Positions 9,405-16,882 of a stretch of DNA of 57,493 nucleotides are shown here, in pieces. A program made the position numbers and the translations under genes. Position 1 is the first letter of the stretch. Each line of letters begins with the position of its first letter. Where the stretch lies: positions 1 through 57,493 of the forward strand of contig JAIRXP010000013.1 in NCBI GenBank assembly GCA_031268215.1, written 5' to 3'. Source of the stretch: Bifidobacteriaceae bacterium. Lineage in GTDB: Bacteria > Actinomycetota > Actinomycetes > Actinomycetales > WQXJ01. The notes under the pieces were generated by a model. It was not told the DNA's origin and did no database searches. It was given only the letters and a program-made list of their open reading frames with translations.

Positions 9405-9722
9405 GTGACTTATGTGATTGCTGAGCCATGCGTCGACGTAAAAGATGGGGCATGCGTCGATGAATGCCCGGTCGACTGCATCTACGAAGGCGTCCGGTCG
9501 CTTTACATCCAGCCAACCGAATGCGTGGATTGCGGGGCCTGCGAGCCGGTGTGCCCGCAAGTGGCGATCTTCTATGAGGATGACTTACCACCCGAATGGT
9601 CCGCCTTTACCCAGGCCAACGCCGCTTTCTTCGACCAGCTCGGTTCCCCGGGCGGCGCCGCGAAGGTTGGGCCGGTGCCTTACGACGCTGCGGTCGTGGC
9701 CGGCTTACCACCTAAAGCGTAG
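9405..9722 (+). CDS. fdxA: 7Fe ferredoxin
   Basis: A 105-residue electron carrier with one [3Fe-4S] and one [4Fe-4S] cluster. The cysteine pattern is typical: C9-x7-C17-x3-C21-P and C40-x2-C43-x2-C46-x3-C50-P. The segment 'AIFYEDDLP' after the second cluster motif is a family mark. I start it at GTG 9405 ('VTYVIAEPC'), as in other actinobacterial FdxA proteins; the frame is open further upstream but looks non-coding. dapC follows 11 nt later, the same arrangement as fdxC-dapC in mycobacteria. Confidence 0.95.
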   Translation: MTYVIAEPCVDVKDGACVDECPVDCIYEGVRSLYIQPTECVDCGACEPVCPQVAIFYEDDLPPEWSAFTQANAAFFDQLGSPGGAAKVGPVPYDAAVVAGLPPKA

Positions 9723-9733
9723 ACGCGGGCATC

Positions 9734-10864
9734 ATGGGCTTTGACGCTTCCAGCTTGCCGGTGTTCCCGTGGGACCGCCTTGAGCCGTTCAAACGGCGAG
9801 CCAGCGCCTACCCGGGCGGGTTGATTGACCTGTCGATTGGTACCCCGGTGGATCCAACTCCGGAGGTCATCCAAGCGGCGTTGCAGGCGGCCGCGGATTC
9901 ACCGGGGTACCCGGCCACGGTTGGTACCGCGGCGTTGCGCCAAGCGATCACGGACCATTACCGGCGTTGCCGGGGCGTGCCGGACCTGCCGGAGGATGCC
10001 ATCTTGCCGACCATCGGTTCCAAGGAGATGGTTGCCCAGCTACCGTCATTGCTTGGCCTTGGGGCCGGTGACGTGGTGGTTCACCCAACGGTCGCCTATC
10101 CAACGTACGATGCCGGAGCCTGCCTCGCTGGAGCCACGCCAGTTCCAGCGGACTCACCTGAGGAAATCCCCGCCGGACTGCGCGGCCAGGTGCGGCTGGT
10201 GTGGCTTAACAGCCCGGGTAATCCAGATGGTCAGGTGGCCAGCATTGAGCGCTTGGATGGTTGGACTAGGTGGGCCCGCCAGGCCGGCGCGGTGGTCGCA
10301 AGCGACGAATGCTATGCCGGGCTGGCCTGGGAGGAGCCATGGGCTTCCGCAGGGATTCCGTCGCTGTTGGATCCGCGTGTGGCGGGCGGCTCGCTGGCAG
10401 GCAAACTGGCGCTCTACTCGTTGTCCAAACAGTCGAACGCGGCCGGATACCGAGCGGCTTGGTTGGCTGGGGACCCAGAGTTGGTGGGAAAGCTGACTGG
10501 GTTGCGTAAGCACATGGGGATGATTGTGCCGGGGCCCATCCAGGCCGCCATGGTGGCGGCCCTGGGGGATGATTCCCACGTTGCCGGCCAGCGCCAAATC
10601 TATGCGGCACGGCGGTCGGTCTTGGCGGACGGGGTTAGCCAGGCCGGATATGTGCTGGAAGGGTCCGGGGCTGGGCTGTACCTGTGGTTTACCACCCCAG
10701 ACCGCCAAGATGGATGGCGAACAGTCGAGGATCTGGCTTCGCTGGGAATCCTAGTGGCGCCAGGCGCCTTCTACGGCGAGGCCGGGAATCCTTATGTACG
10801 GATGTCCCTGACAGGATCAGACCGGGACGTAGCGGAGGCGGCGGCACGCCTGACCGGCGCCTGA
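9734..10864 (+). CDS. dapC: N-succinyldiaminopimelate aminotransferase DapC
   Basis: A class I/II PLP-dependent aminotransferase of 376 residues. It converts N-succinyl-2-amino-6-ketopimelate to N-succinyl-L,L-diaminopimelate in lysine and peptidoglycan precursor synthesis. The PLP lysine is K232 in 'SLSKQSNAAGYR', and 'NSPGNPDGQV' supplies the conserved Asn-Pro turn. The opening 'PVFPWDRLEPFK' is characteristic of actinobacterial DapC following ferredoxin. dapD and dapE lie 4-6 kb downstream, which supports the assignment over other aminotransferases. Confidence 0.93.
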   Translation: MGFDASSLPVFPWDRLEPFKRRASAYPGGLIDLSIGTPVDPTPEVIQAALQAAADSPGYPATVGTAALRQAITDHYRRCRGVPDLPEDAILPTIGSKEMVAQLPSLLGLGAGDVVVHPTVAYPTYDAGACLAGATPVPADSPEEIPAGLRGQVRLVWLNSPGNPDGQVASIERLDGWTRWARQAGAVVASDECYAGLAWEEPWASAGIPSLLDPRVAGGSLAGKLALYSLSKQSNAAGYRAAWLAGDPELVGKLTGLRKHMGMIVPGPIQAAMVAALGDDSHVAGQRQIYAARRSVLADGVSQAGYVLEGSGAGLYLWFTTPDRQDGWRTVEDLASLGILVAPGAFYGEAGNPYVRMSLTGSDRDVAEAAARLTGA

Positions 10865-11221
10865 ACCTGGGTTTGCGTTTAACGGCGCCGGCCGGGCCGC
10901 GGCGCTTCGACGGTTCCCTGATCGCCCGCCGGGCGTCCGTCCCGGACCAGCCAGTGGCCGCGCTCAGCGCGGCCAACATCCTGCCCTTCTCCTCCTTTGA
11001 TGCCTGCCACGCCGGCGGGCGCGGACCCCTTGGGGGAGAGACAGGCGCCGTCGCCCCCGGAGCTTTACGTGAAGCGGGCCGGCCGCTTGACAGGGCCGCA
11101 GTCCTCCCCGTAGCTTCTTGCCAGCGGGTCAGTCCCGGCCCCGCACGAGCCCACTGCTGTCGACGCCGCAAGCGCATGAAAGTGACTGGCTCGCACCCCG
11201 ATACGAAAAGGAACAGCCACT
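10865..11221. other. Intergenic region after dapC
   Basis: No convincing gene is seen in these 357 bases. They contain a strong hairpin (10956-10974). The sequence before 11222 has an AAAAGGA stretch that could serve the small downstream frame. I could not match it to any known RNA. Confidence 0.4.
10956..10974 (+). terminator. Hairpin downstream of dapC
   Basis: GGCCGCGC (10956-10963) and GCGCGGCC (10967-10974) form a perfect 8-bp stem with a TCA loop. It may end the fdxA-dapC transcript, although no T-run follows. Confidence 0.4.
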
Positions 11222-11434
11222 TTGATGACGACCGGGGATGGTTTGACGACTGAGGATGACGCGGCCGTCACCCGGGTGGCGCTGGGTGTCGCGGAGCCGC
11301 TGTTCCCGAAGGAGTCGGTGGGGCAAGCTGAGATGACCGCGGGACCCAAGGAGGACGTCAAAGAATTCAGGGTTTGCGGCACAACCAATCCCCCCTTACA
11401 AAGAGAATCCAGGAGCGCTTGTTGCGAAGCCTAA
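11222..11434 (+). CDS. Small hypothetical protein (uncertain)
   Basis: A 70-residue frame starting MMTTGDG. Its first 45 codons have the G/C-rich third positions typical of the neighbourhood, while the last third is less coding-like. I recognise no domain. It overlaps the start of the frameshifted lipoprotein-like frame that follows. It may be a small real gene or part of a decayed one. Confidence 0.3.
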   Translation: MMTTGDGLTTEDDAAVTRVALGVAEPLFPKESVGQAEMTAGPKEDVKEFRVCGTTNPPLQRESRSACCEA

Positions 11435-11861
11435 GTAGGCCGGAGGCTTGGAGAAGTGGGCGGACGGCGCTCTTGGCGGCTGTGGGAGCGTGTGCCGCGC
11501 TGGTCGGGTAGGCGGCGGCGTCAAGACTGTGGAGAGTTACGTGGTCCCGGCTGTTGAACACCAGACCGGATTCGGTTCCGGCTACCCGCTGCCACCGGTT
11601 CGCGAAGGCGACGACGGCGACGACGGGCTGACGCCGCTAGCTGACGAGGACCAGATGGAGCTGTGGCAGCGCCGGGTGCCGCTCGCGGGAGCGGAGATTG
11701 CTCCGGGTGAGTGGTTCAGCCTGATCGTAGGGGTTGTGCCGGAAAACGGCGCAGGCGATACCTCCGAGTGGCCTGAGATCCGGTATCGCGTGGGTTCGCG
11801 GGATTATGTGAGCTTCCCGGGCATTGGCGCGAAGTTCCTTGGTCCCGCTGACTGCGGCTAG
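11422..11861 (+). pseudogene. Probable frameshifted lipoprotein-like gene
   Basis: A TTG at 11422, with AGGAG at 11411-11415, opens a frame 'LLRSLSRPEAW...' leading to a hydrophobic 'TALLAAVGACAALVG', which looks like a lipoprotein signal with its cysteine. That frame stops at a TAG near 11512. A different frame covers the same point and continues to 11861 as about 115 residues of plausible exported sequence ('GEWFSLIVGVVPENG', 'RDYVSFPGIG'). Joining the two frames near 11510 would give a protein of about 145 residues. This can be a real inactivating frameshift or a sequencing error. No family was recognised. Confidence 0.4.
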
Positions 11862-12302
11862 GTCGCCGGTGCGGTGGGCGGCGGCTCCGGCCGTGAGCCT
11901 GGCATGGCTCTGTGTGGGTGCTGAGGCTCCGGAAGCGAGAGTATCGGAACCATCGCCATCGTCTAGCTCCACCAGGTGAACAGAACCTTGACGAATGAGC
12001 CGAGTCTCGCCTACTCGGGGTCCCCGCGAAAGATCCGACCGTAGGGAGGAGGTTTTGTGGGGTTGTTTCGGGGTCCCTGCGAAAGATCCGACCGTAGGGA
12101 GGAGATTTTGTGAGGCCATTTGGGTCGCCATGGCTCGCGGGCAGATGGCCGAACGCCGCGAACAGCATAGGGAGCTTCCGCTGGTGAGGGCCGGGGATGA
12201 GACGGCCGGCTTGCCATCTACGGCATAATGGGCCAAAAGTAATGGAAGAGACTGGCCACGAATGCCCCCAGGGTTAGTCTCCGAGCCCAGGAGGCCCACA
12301 CT
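11862..12302. other. Intergenic region before gltA with 44-bp repeat
   Basis: These 441 bases contain a two-copy 44-bp repeat (12016-12112) and a likely citrate synthase promoter zone, with CATAAT at about 12225-12230. Long open frames on both strands run through the repeat but lack domains and start sites, so I treat them as chance. Confidence 0.45.
12016..12112. repeat. Two-copy 44-bp direct repeat, period 53
   Basis: Copies at 12016-12059 and 12069-12112 differ at about 2 of 44 positions. The shared core is GCGAAAGATCCGACCGTAGG, and each copy ends in TTTTGTG. Only two copies and a 9-bp spacer are present, so it is not a CRISPR array. Confidence 0.9.
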
Positions 12303-13610
12303 ATGGCTAAAGCCAAACAAGACTTGCCGCGAGTCCGCCTTGAGGTTGACGACAAGGCCCTTGAACTCGCCACCATCCCGGCCACCCAAGGAAACCACGG
12401 CGTGGTGGTCACGCCACTGATGAGTCAGACCGGGCTGGTCGCCCTTGACCCCGGGTTCCTGAACACGGCGGCCTGCACTTCAGAGATCACCTTCATAGAC
12501 GGTGACCAGGGGATACTCCGCTACCGGGGGTATCCGATCGAGCAGCTAGCGACCCAATCAAGCTTCCTTGAGGTGGCTTTGCTGCTGATGAAGGGCGAAT
12601 TGCCCAACGCTCATGATTTGGAGGCCTTCGAGACTCGGATCGACAAACACATGTATCTGTCGGATGACTTCCGCCAGATCTTTTCGGTGATGCCGCGTCG
12701 GGCCCATCCGATGGCCACCTTGGGCGCCGCCATCAACATGATGGCCGGGTTCTACCCCGAGTCGCTGGACCCCTTGGACCCGGCGGCCGTCAACCTGGCG
12801 ACCGTCCTGATGCTGGCCAAGATGCCCACTGTCATCAGCTACATCTACCGCCGGGCCCAGGGCAACGCGCTGCTTTATCCAAGGCCTGGACAAAACTACG
12901 TTGAGAACTTCGCCCGCATGACCTTCCAACTACCGGGCGAGAAGTTTGAGGTCCCGGACGTGTTCTACCGGGCGCTGGATACGCTGCTGATCCTTCACGC
13001 TGACCACGAACAGAACTGCTCGACCTCTTCGGTCCGGATGATTGGTTCCGCTCAGGCGAACCTGTACATGTCCGTTTCGGGCGGGGTCTCAGCGCTGAGT
13101 GGGCCGCTGCACGGTGGCGCCAATGAGGCGGTCCTGAACATGCTCTCCTACATCCGGGACAACGAGATCAGTCCCAAAGACTTCATGACGCAGGTCAAGG
13201 ACAAGCGTTCCGGGGTCAAACTGATGGGCTTTGGACACCGCGTCTACAAGAGCTACGATCCGCGCGCCGCGATCGTCAAAGAGCAAGCGGACGCCGTTCT
13301 GGACGCCCTTGGCGTGAAAGACGAATTGCTGGACATAGCCCATGAGGTGGAGCAAGTGGCCCTGTCTGATGATTACTTCATCGAACGCCGCCTGTACCCG
13401 AATGTGGATTTCTATACCGGGATCATCTACCGGGCGATGGGCTTCCCGGCGTCCATGTTCACGCCGTTGTTCGCGTTGGGCCGCCTGCCTGGGTGGATCG
13501 CGCAATGGCGGGAAATGATCGTGGATCCGTCAGGGAAGATTGGCCGTCCGCGCCAGATCTACGTGGGCGAGCCGCACCGCGATTACGTGCCAGTCGAAAA
13601 GCGGCCCTGA
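12303..13610 (+). CDS. gltA: Citrate synthase
   Basis: This 435-residue enzyme condenses acetyl-CoA with oxaloacetate, the entry step of the TCA cycle. Active-site segments are present: 'LHADHEQNCSTSSVR', 'GPLHGGANEAV', 'MGFGHRVYKSYDPRA' and 'NVDFYTG'. Length and the N-terminal beta domain ('VVTPLMSQTG', 'FLNTAACTS') fit the large type I (GltA) form. AGGAGG at 12289-12294 places the start at ATG 12303. Aconitase is also in this window, about 14 kb away. Confidence 0.97.
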   Translation: MAKAKQDLPRVRLEVDDKALELATIPATQGNHGVVVTPLMSQTGLVALDPGFLNTAACTSEITFIDGDQGILRYRGYPIEQLATQSSFLEVALLLMKGELPNAHDLEAFETRIDKHMYLSDDFRQIFSVMPRRAHPMATLGAAINMMAGFYPESLDPLDPAAVNLATVLMLAKMPTVISYIYRRAQGNALLYPRPGQNYVENFARMTFQLPGEKFEVPDVFYRALDTLLILHADHEQNCSTSSVRMIGSAQANLYMSVSGGVSALSGPLHGGANEAVLNMLSYIRDNEISPKDFMTQVKDKRSGVKLMGFGHRVYKSYDPRAAIVKEQADAVLDALGVKDELLDIAHEVEQVALSDDYFIERRLYPNVDFYTGIIYRAMGFPASMFTPLFALGRLPGWIAQWREMIVDPSGKIGRPRQIYVGEPHRDYVPVEKRP

Positions 13611-13651
13611 CCGGGATCCCGCCCGCCCAGGCGCCGGGAGGCGGTCAGGGC
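13604..13651. terminator. Bidirectional terminator overlapping two stop codons
   Basis: GCCCTGACCG (13604-13613) pairs perfectly with CGGTCAGGGC (13642-13651). The left arm contains the gltA stop codon and the right arm contains the stop of the convergent minus-strand gene. The interior can also pair. Confidence 0.65.
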
Positions 13652-14607
13652 GGATCGGTGGGTAGGGAAACCAGGTGGACTGTGACCAGCTGGCCGGTTC
13701 CCGGATCGCCTGCGGCCGGGCTGGAGGTCGGCTGCCAGGACGTGTCCGCGCGGTCCCAGACCTGACCGTCAGCTTCGACGGCGGCCACGCCGAGTTGGCG
13801 TGCTTTAGCCACCGCCCATTGGGCGTAAGCCCAACCTTCGGTTGAGGATCCGGCGCGCAGGGTGACCGCTGGCCCACTGGCGGTTCCGTCGCCTCCGGGC
13901 CGGGCGGCATCGGCGGTGGTGGTGATCCCTCCACCCGCTGAATCACCCCATTCAGCCTGGAAAGTGGCGATGAAAAGCGCTGGGTCTGAGGCCTCTGCGG
14001 CCGGACCCAGCGTGCAGGTCAGGCCTCCAGGCGAGTGCCCGGTGAGGGCCGAAGCGAAGGAACGGGCGGCGTTTTCGTGCTGGGCGTAAGCCTCAGGGTA
14101 AGCCGAGCGCTGGACCGCCTGCGCCGCTTCGGTGATGGGCGCAGTCTCATAGTCCGGCACTTTCGCTAGCTCTTTGTAGAACTCGCCGGCCGAATAGACC
14201 GGATCCATGATCTGTTCGGGAGTTCCCCAGGCCTGTGACGGGCGCTGCTGGAACAAGCCCAACGAATCGCGGTCGCCGTAATCGAGATTGCGCAATTTGG
14301 ACTCTTGCATGGCCGTCGCTAGGGCGATCGTGACTGCTCTGGGGCTCATGCCGCGAGATTGGCCAACGGCCGCGATAAGCGCGGCGTTGGCGGATTGCTC
14401 CGGGTCCAAGGCGGCTTTGCCTGCGTCCGTGGAGGCGAAACAGCGTGGCGTGATGGATATGGGAGGTGGTTGACCGCCGGCGAATAGCCCATTGAGAGCG
14501 GCGAAGGCCCCGCCCGCGATAGCCGCCACGGCCAGGACCGAAACCACTAGCGTGGTGGCGGTCCGCCGCCTGGAACTCCGGCGCCGGGAACGGTAGCTAG
14601 TTGGCAT
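13645..14607 (-). CDS. Membrane-anchored lysozyme-like (transglycosylase-fold) protein
   Basis: A 320-residue protein with an Arg-rich start, a transmembrane helix near residues 17-42, and a long outside part. The segment 'ATAMQESKLRNL' followed by 'GDRDSLGLFQQRPSQ' resembles the catalytic Glu and Ser/Gly region of lysozyme-like transglycosylase folds. Proteins of this type sit beside dapD in several actinobacteria, and their enzymatic activity is unproven. I start it at ATG 14607, which overlaps the end of dapD by 11 nt and gives a direct 'MPTSYRSRRR' start. The upstream in-frame ATG would lie deep inside dapD. Confidence 0.75.
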   Translation of the reverse strand: MPTSYRSRRRSSRRRTATTLVVSVLAVAAIAGGAFAALNGLFAGGQPPPISITPRCFASTDAGKAALDPEQSANAALIAAVGQSRGMSPRAVTIALATAMQESKLRNLDYGDRDSLGLFQQRPSQAWGTPEQIMDPVYSAGEFYKELAKVPDYETAPITEAAQAVQRSAYPEAYAQHENAARSFASALTGHSPGGLTCTLGPAAEASDPALFIATFQAEWGDSAGGGITTTADAARPGGDGTASGPAVTLRAGSSTEGWAYAQWAVAKARQLGVAAVEADGQVWDRADTSWQPTSSPAAGDPGTGQLVTVHLVSLPTDPP

Positions 14608-15577
14608 GTAGCTCGGAGTTAAGTTCGGTTCCGATGCCGTCTGGCCGGTAGATGGCCTCAACCGTTCCGGTCACCGAATTACGGCGGAACAGAAGGCCAT
14701 CGAGGCCGGACAGCTCAATGGCCTTGACTAAGCGGGTTTGGGGACCAGCGGCAGACGGGACGGCGCTGGGCGGGCCGGTCACCGCCACCTTGGTGCCGGC
14801 CGTGATGTAGAGCCCGGCCTCGACTACGCAATCGGCCCCCAGTGAGATGCCGATCCCAGCATTGGCTCCAATCAAGGAGCGCGGGCCAACGGAGATCCGA
14901 ACGCTGCCGCCACCGGAAAGTGTGCCCATGATTGAAGCGCCGCCGCCAACATCCGCACCAGCGCCAATCACCACACCTTGGGAAACGCGGCCCTCAATCA
15001 TCGACTCACCGAGGGTCCCGGCGTTGAAGTTGATGAAGCCTTCCTGCATCACTGTTGTCCCCGGAGCGAGGTAAGCACCAAGGCGCACCCGGGACGAATC
15101 CGCGATCCGGACGCCGGACGGGATGACGTAATCAGTCATAGCTGGAAGCTTGTCCACGCCGTAGACTCGCACCGGCCCGCGGCCGACCAATTCCAGGAGC
15201 GGGCGGGTCCGCTCGAAGGTGTCAGCGGCACAGGGCCCCACGGAGGTCCACGCCACGTTCTCTAACAGGCCAAAAATGCCATCCAGGTTGAGTTCATTCG
15301 GCTTAACCAGACGGTGTGACAGTAACTGCAACCGAAGGTAGGCGTCCGCCGGGCTGGTGGGAGGTTCATCCAAGACCGCTGTCACGCGGCGGACCTGGCG
15401 TTCCATCTGGCGCTCGCTATCGAGCTGGCGGAGCGCGGCCAGTTCGGCCTCACCCGGCCACGGATCCTTTTCCGGCGGGGGACCGCCTAACCGCGGATCC
15501 GGGCACCACCAGTCCAGTGTGCGTCCGTCCCGGGTGGTCCAGGCCAGGCCGGCCCCCCAGGCCGTTGGTTCGCTCAT
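14597..15577 (-). CDS. dapD: Tetrahydrodipicolinate N-succinyltransferase DapD
   Basis: DapD transfers succinyl from succinyl-CoA to tetrahydrodipicolinate in the lysine/diaminopimelate route. The 326-residue length and the sequence around 'NFNAGTLGESMIEGRVSQGVVIG' are those of the actinobacterial DapD. The C-terminal half is a left-handed beta helix of hexapeptide repeats. It is divergent from dapE with only 61 bp between the starts, and a TAATCT lies 7 nt upstream of its ATG. Confidence 0.95.
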   Translation of the reverse strand: MSEPTAWGAGLAWTTRDGRTLDWWCPDPRLGGPPPEKDPWPGEAELAALRQLDSERQMERQVRRVTAVLDEPPTSPADAYLRLQLLSHRLVKPNELNLDGIFGLLENVAWTSVGPCAADTFERTRPLLELVGRGPVRVYGVDKLPAMTDYVIPSGVRIADSSRVRLGAYLAPGTTVMQEGFINFNAGTLGESMIEGRVSQGVVIGAGADVGGGASIMGTLSGGGSVRISVGPRSLIGANAGIGISLGADCVVEAGLYITAGTKVAVTGPPSAVPSAAGPQTRLVKAIELSGLDGLLFRRNSVTGTVEAIYRPDGIGTELNSELHAN

Positions 15578-15584
15578 GGGCTCC

Positions 15585-15590
15585 AGATTA
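15585..15590 (-). promoter_or_regulatory. Putative -10 box of dapD (leaderless type)
   Basis: TAATCT on the minus strand ends 7 nt before the dapD ATG. A GGAG in the gap could also act as a ribosome site. Confidence 0.5.
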
Positions 15591-15626
15591 GCCGCCGGAA
15601 GTCCCTGGCGGGTCGTCTGGTGGCGG

Positions 15627-15632
15627 TACTCT
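15627..15632 (+). promoter_or_regulatory. Putative -10 box of dapE (leaderless type)
   Basis: TACTCT ends 6 nt before ATG 15639. No Shine-Dalgarno sequence is visible, so the mRNA may start at or near the start codon. Confidence 0.5.
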
Positions 15633-15638
15633 GCCTAG

Positions 15639-16712
15639 ATGGTGCTTGACCTTGACCTTCCGCCCGCCGAATTGGCCCTTCAACTAGTCAATATCTCCTC
15701 GGTGTCCGGGGAAGAACAGGCTCTCGCGGGCGCGATCGGCGGGGCTCTGTCCGCTCTGCCGCACCTAACCTGCCGGCGGGACGGGGACACCGTGGTAGCC
15801 CAAACTTCGCTAGGCCGCCGGCGCCGGGTGATTGTGGCCGGGCATCTCGACACGGTTCCGGTAGCGGGCAATCTGCCGGGCCGGCTGGCCGATGGCCGTT
15901 TGTGGGGACGCGGGTCGGTTGACATGAAGGGTGGTTTGGCGGCCATGCTAGCCGCCGCCGTCCGGCTCGATTCTCCAGCCAGCGACGTCACCTGGGTGTT
16001 CTATGACAATGAGGAAGTGGCGCAAGCCAAGTCTGGTTTGGGACGCGTGCAGCGCCACCATCCGGATTGGCTGGCCGGTGACTTCGCGATTCTGTGCGAG
16101 CCGACCAACGCCCGGCTGGAAGGTGGCTGCAACGGGACCATCAGGGTGGTTGTTCGGGCGCATGGCACAGCGGCGCATTCCGCCCGGCCTTGGATGGGTG
16201 TCAACGCTATTCATGGCTTGGTGCCCGCCCTGGGCCGGCTGGTCCGGTTTGAACCGGCTACTGTCCGGGTGGATGGCCTGGATTACCGTGAGGCCCTCAA
16301 CGCCGTCGGGATTGAGGGCGGCACAGCGCCCAATGTCATTCCTGATCGCGCCGCTGTGACAGTCAACTACCGCTTCGCTCCGGATAAGCCGGAATCTGAG
16401 GCTAGGCGCATTCTTGAAGCCCTGTTTGAGGGGTACCAGGTGGAAGTGGTGGATTCGGCCCCGTCGGCTCGTCCTGGCCTGACCAATCCGGCGGCCGGTC
16501 GCCTGGCGGCCATCACCGAAGCTCACGGGGGTGGGCCGGCCATAGCCAAAGAGGGCTGGACGGACGTAGCTCGCTTCTATCAAGCCGGCATTCCAGCGGT
16601 CAACCTGGGGCCCGGGGACCCGTCGCTGGCTCATCAGGATGATGAGGCCTGCCCGGCTGAACAGATTGGACGCGTGGCGGACATTCTGGTTGAGTACCTG
16701 GTTCGGAACTGA
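15639..16712 (+). CDS. dapE: Succinyl-diaminopimelate desuccinylase
   Basis: A 357-residue M20-family zinc hydrolase that releases succinate from N-succinyl-L,L-diaminopimelate. Metal-binding and catalytic stretches are visible: 'VAGHLDTVP', 'GRGSVDMKGGLA', 'YDNEEVAQAKSGLG' and 'CEPTNARLEGGCNG'. The actinobacterial DapE form is of this length. The 3' end is echoed by a degraded copy 2231 bp downstream. Confidence 0.95.
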   Translation: MVLDLDLPPAELALQLVNISSVSGEEQALAGAIGGALSALPHLTCRRDGDTVVAQTSLGRRRRVIVAGHLDTVPVAGNLPGRLADGRLWGRGSVDMKGGLAAMLAAAVRLDSPASDVTWVFYDNEEVAQAKSGLGRVQRHHPDWLAGDFAILCEPTNARLEGGCNGTIRVVVRAHGTAAHSARPWMGVNAIHGLVPALGRLVRFEPATVRVDGLDYREALNAVGIEGGTAPNVIPDRAAVTVNYRFAPDKPESEARRILEALFEGYQVEVVDSAPSARPGLTNPAAGRLAAITEAHGGGPAIAKEGWTDVARFYQAGIPAVNLGPGDPSLAHQDDEACPAEQIGRVADILVEYLVRN

Positions 16713-16713
16713 A
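16651..16713 (+). repeat. Left copy of a 63-bp direct repeat (dapE 3' end)
   Basis: This segment, the last codons of dapE, aligns without gaps to 18882-18944, with 49 of 63 positions identical. The two copies bracket the PilX-like gene. Confidence 0.8.
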
Positions 16714-16837
16714 GACGCAGCCGGGCTGAACGGGGTGGACACGCCTTCCCCCGGCGGCCGACGCTTGGCCGTCGTCCTGGGTAAGACTACCTCGCTTGAG
16801 GAGCGGAGCTCTAGCGGGCGCAGTGGCGTCAATATAA

Positions 16838-16860
16838 CCTCCCTGTTGGAGGCATTTTAT
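16838..16860 (+). terminator. Weak hairpin with T-rich tail after dapE
   Basis: CCTCC (16838-16842), loop CTGTT, GGAGG (16848-16852), then CATTTTAT. The short stem with a T-rich tail may end the dapE transcript just before the PilX-like gene. Confidence 0.4.
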
Positions 16861-16867
16861 TGAGACC

Positions 16868-16882
16868 TTATGAGGTCAGGGA
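16868..16882 (+). promoter_or_regulatory. Ribosome site in a small hairpin
   Basis: GACCT-TATG-AGGTC forms a 5-bp stem just before ATG 16883. The right arm carries the likely ribosome-binding sequence GAGG (16872-16875). Such a hairpin could lower or control translation of the PilX-like gene. Confidence 0.35.

Noticed and set aside
10980..11221. Possible riboswitch (cobalamin or c-di-AMP type) before the small frame at 11222
   Set aside because: Short matches such as CCCGC and GCCACT occur, but the full set of conserved boxes in order is not present.
12016..12112. Repeat pair as a mini-CRISPR
   Set aside because: Only two copies with a 9-bp spacer and no cas genes or leader.
11637..12398. 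Long minus-strand open frame across the region before gltA
   Set aside because: It runs through the 44-bp repeats and into gltA antisense, has no recognisable domain, and lacks a ribosome site or start box.
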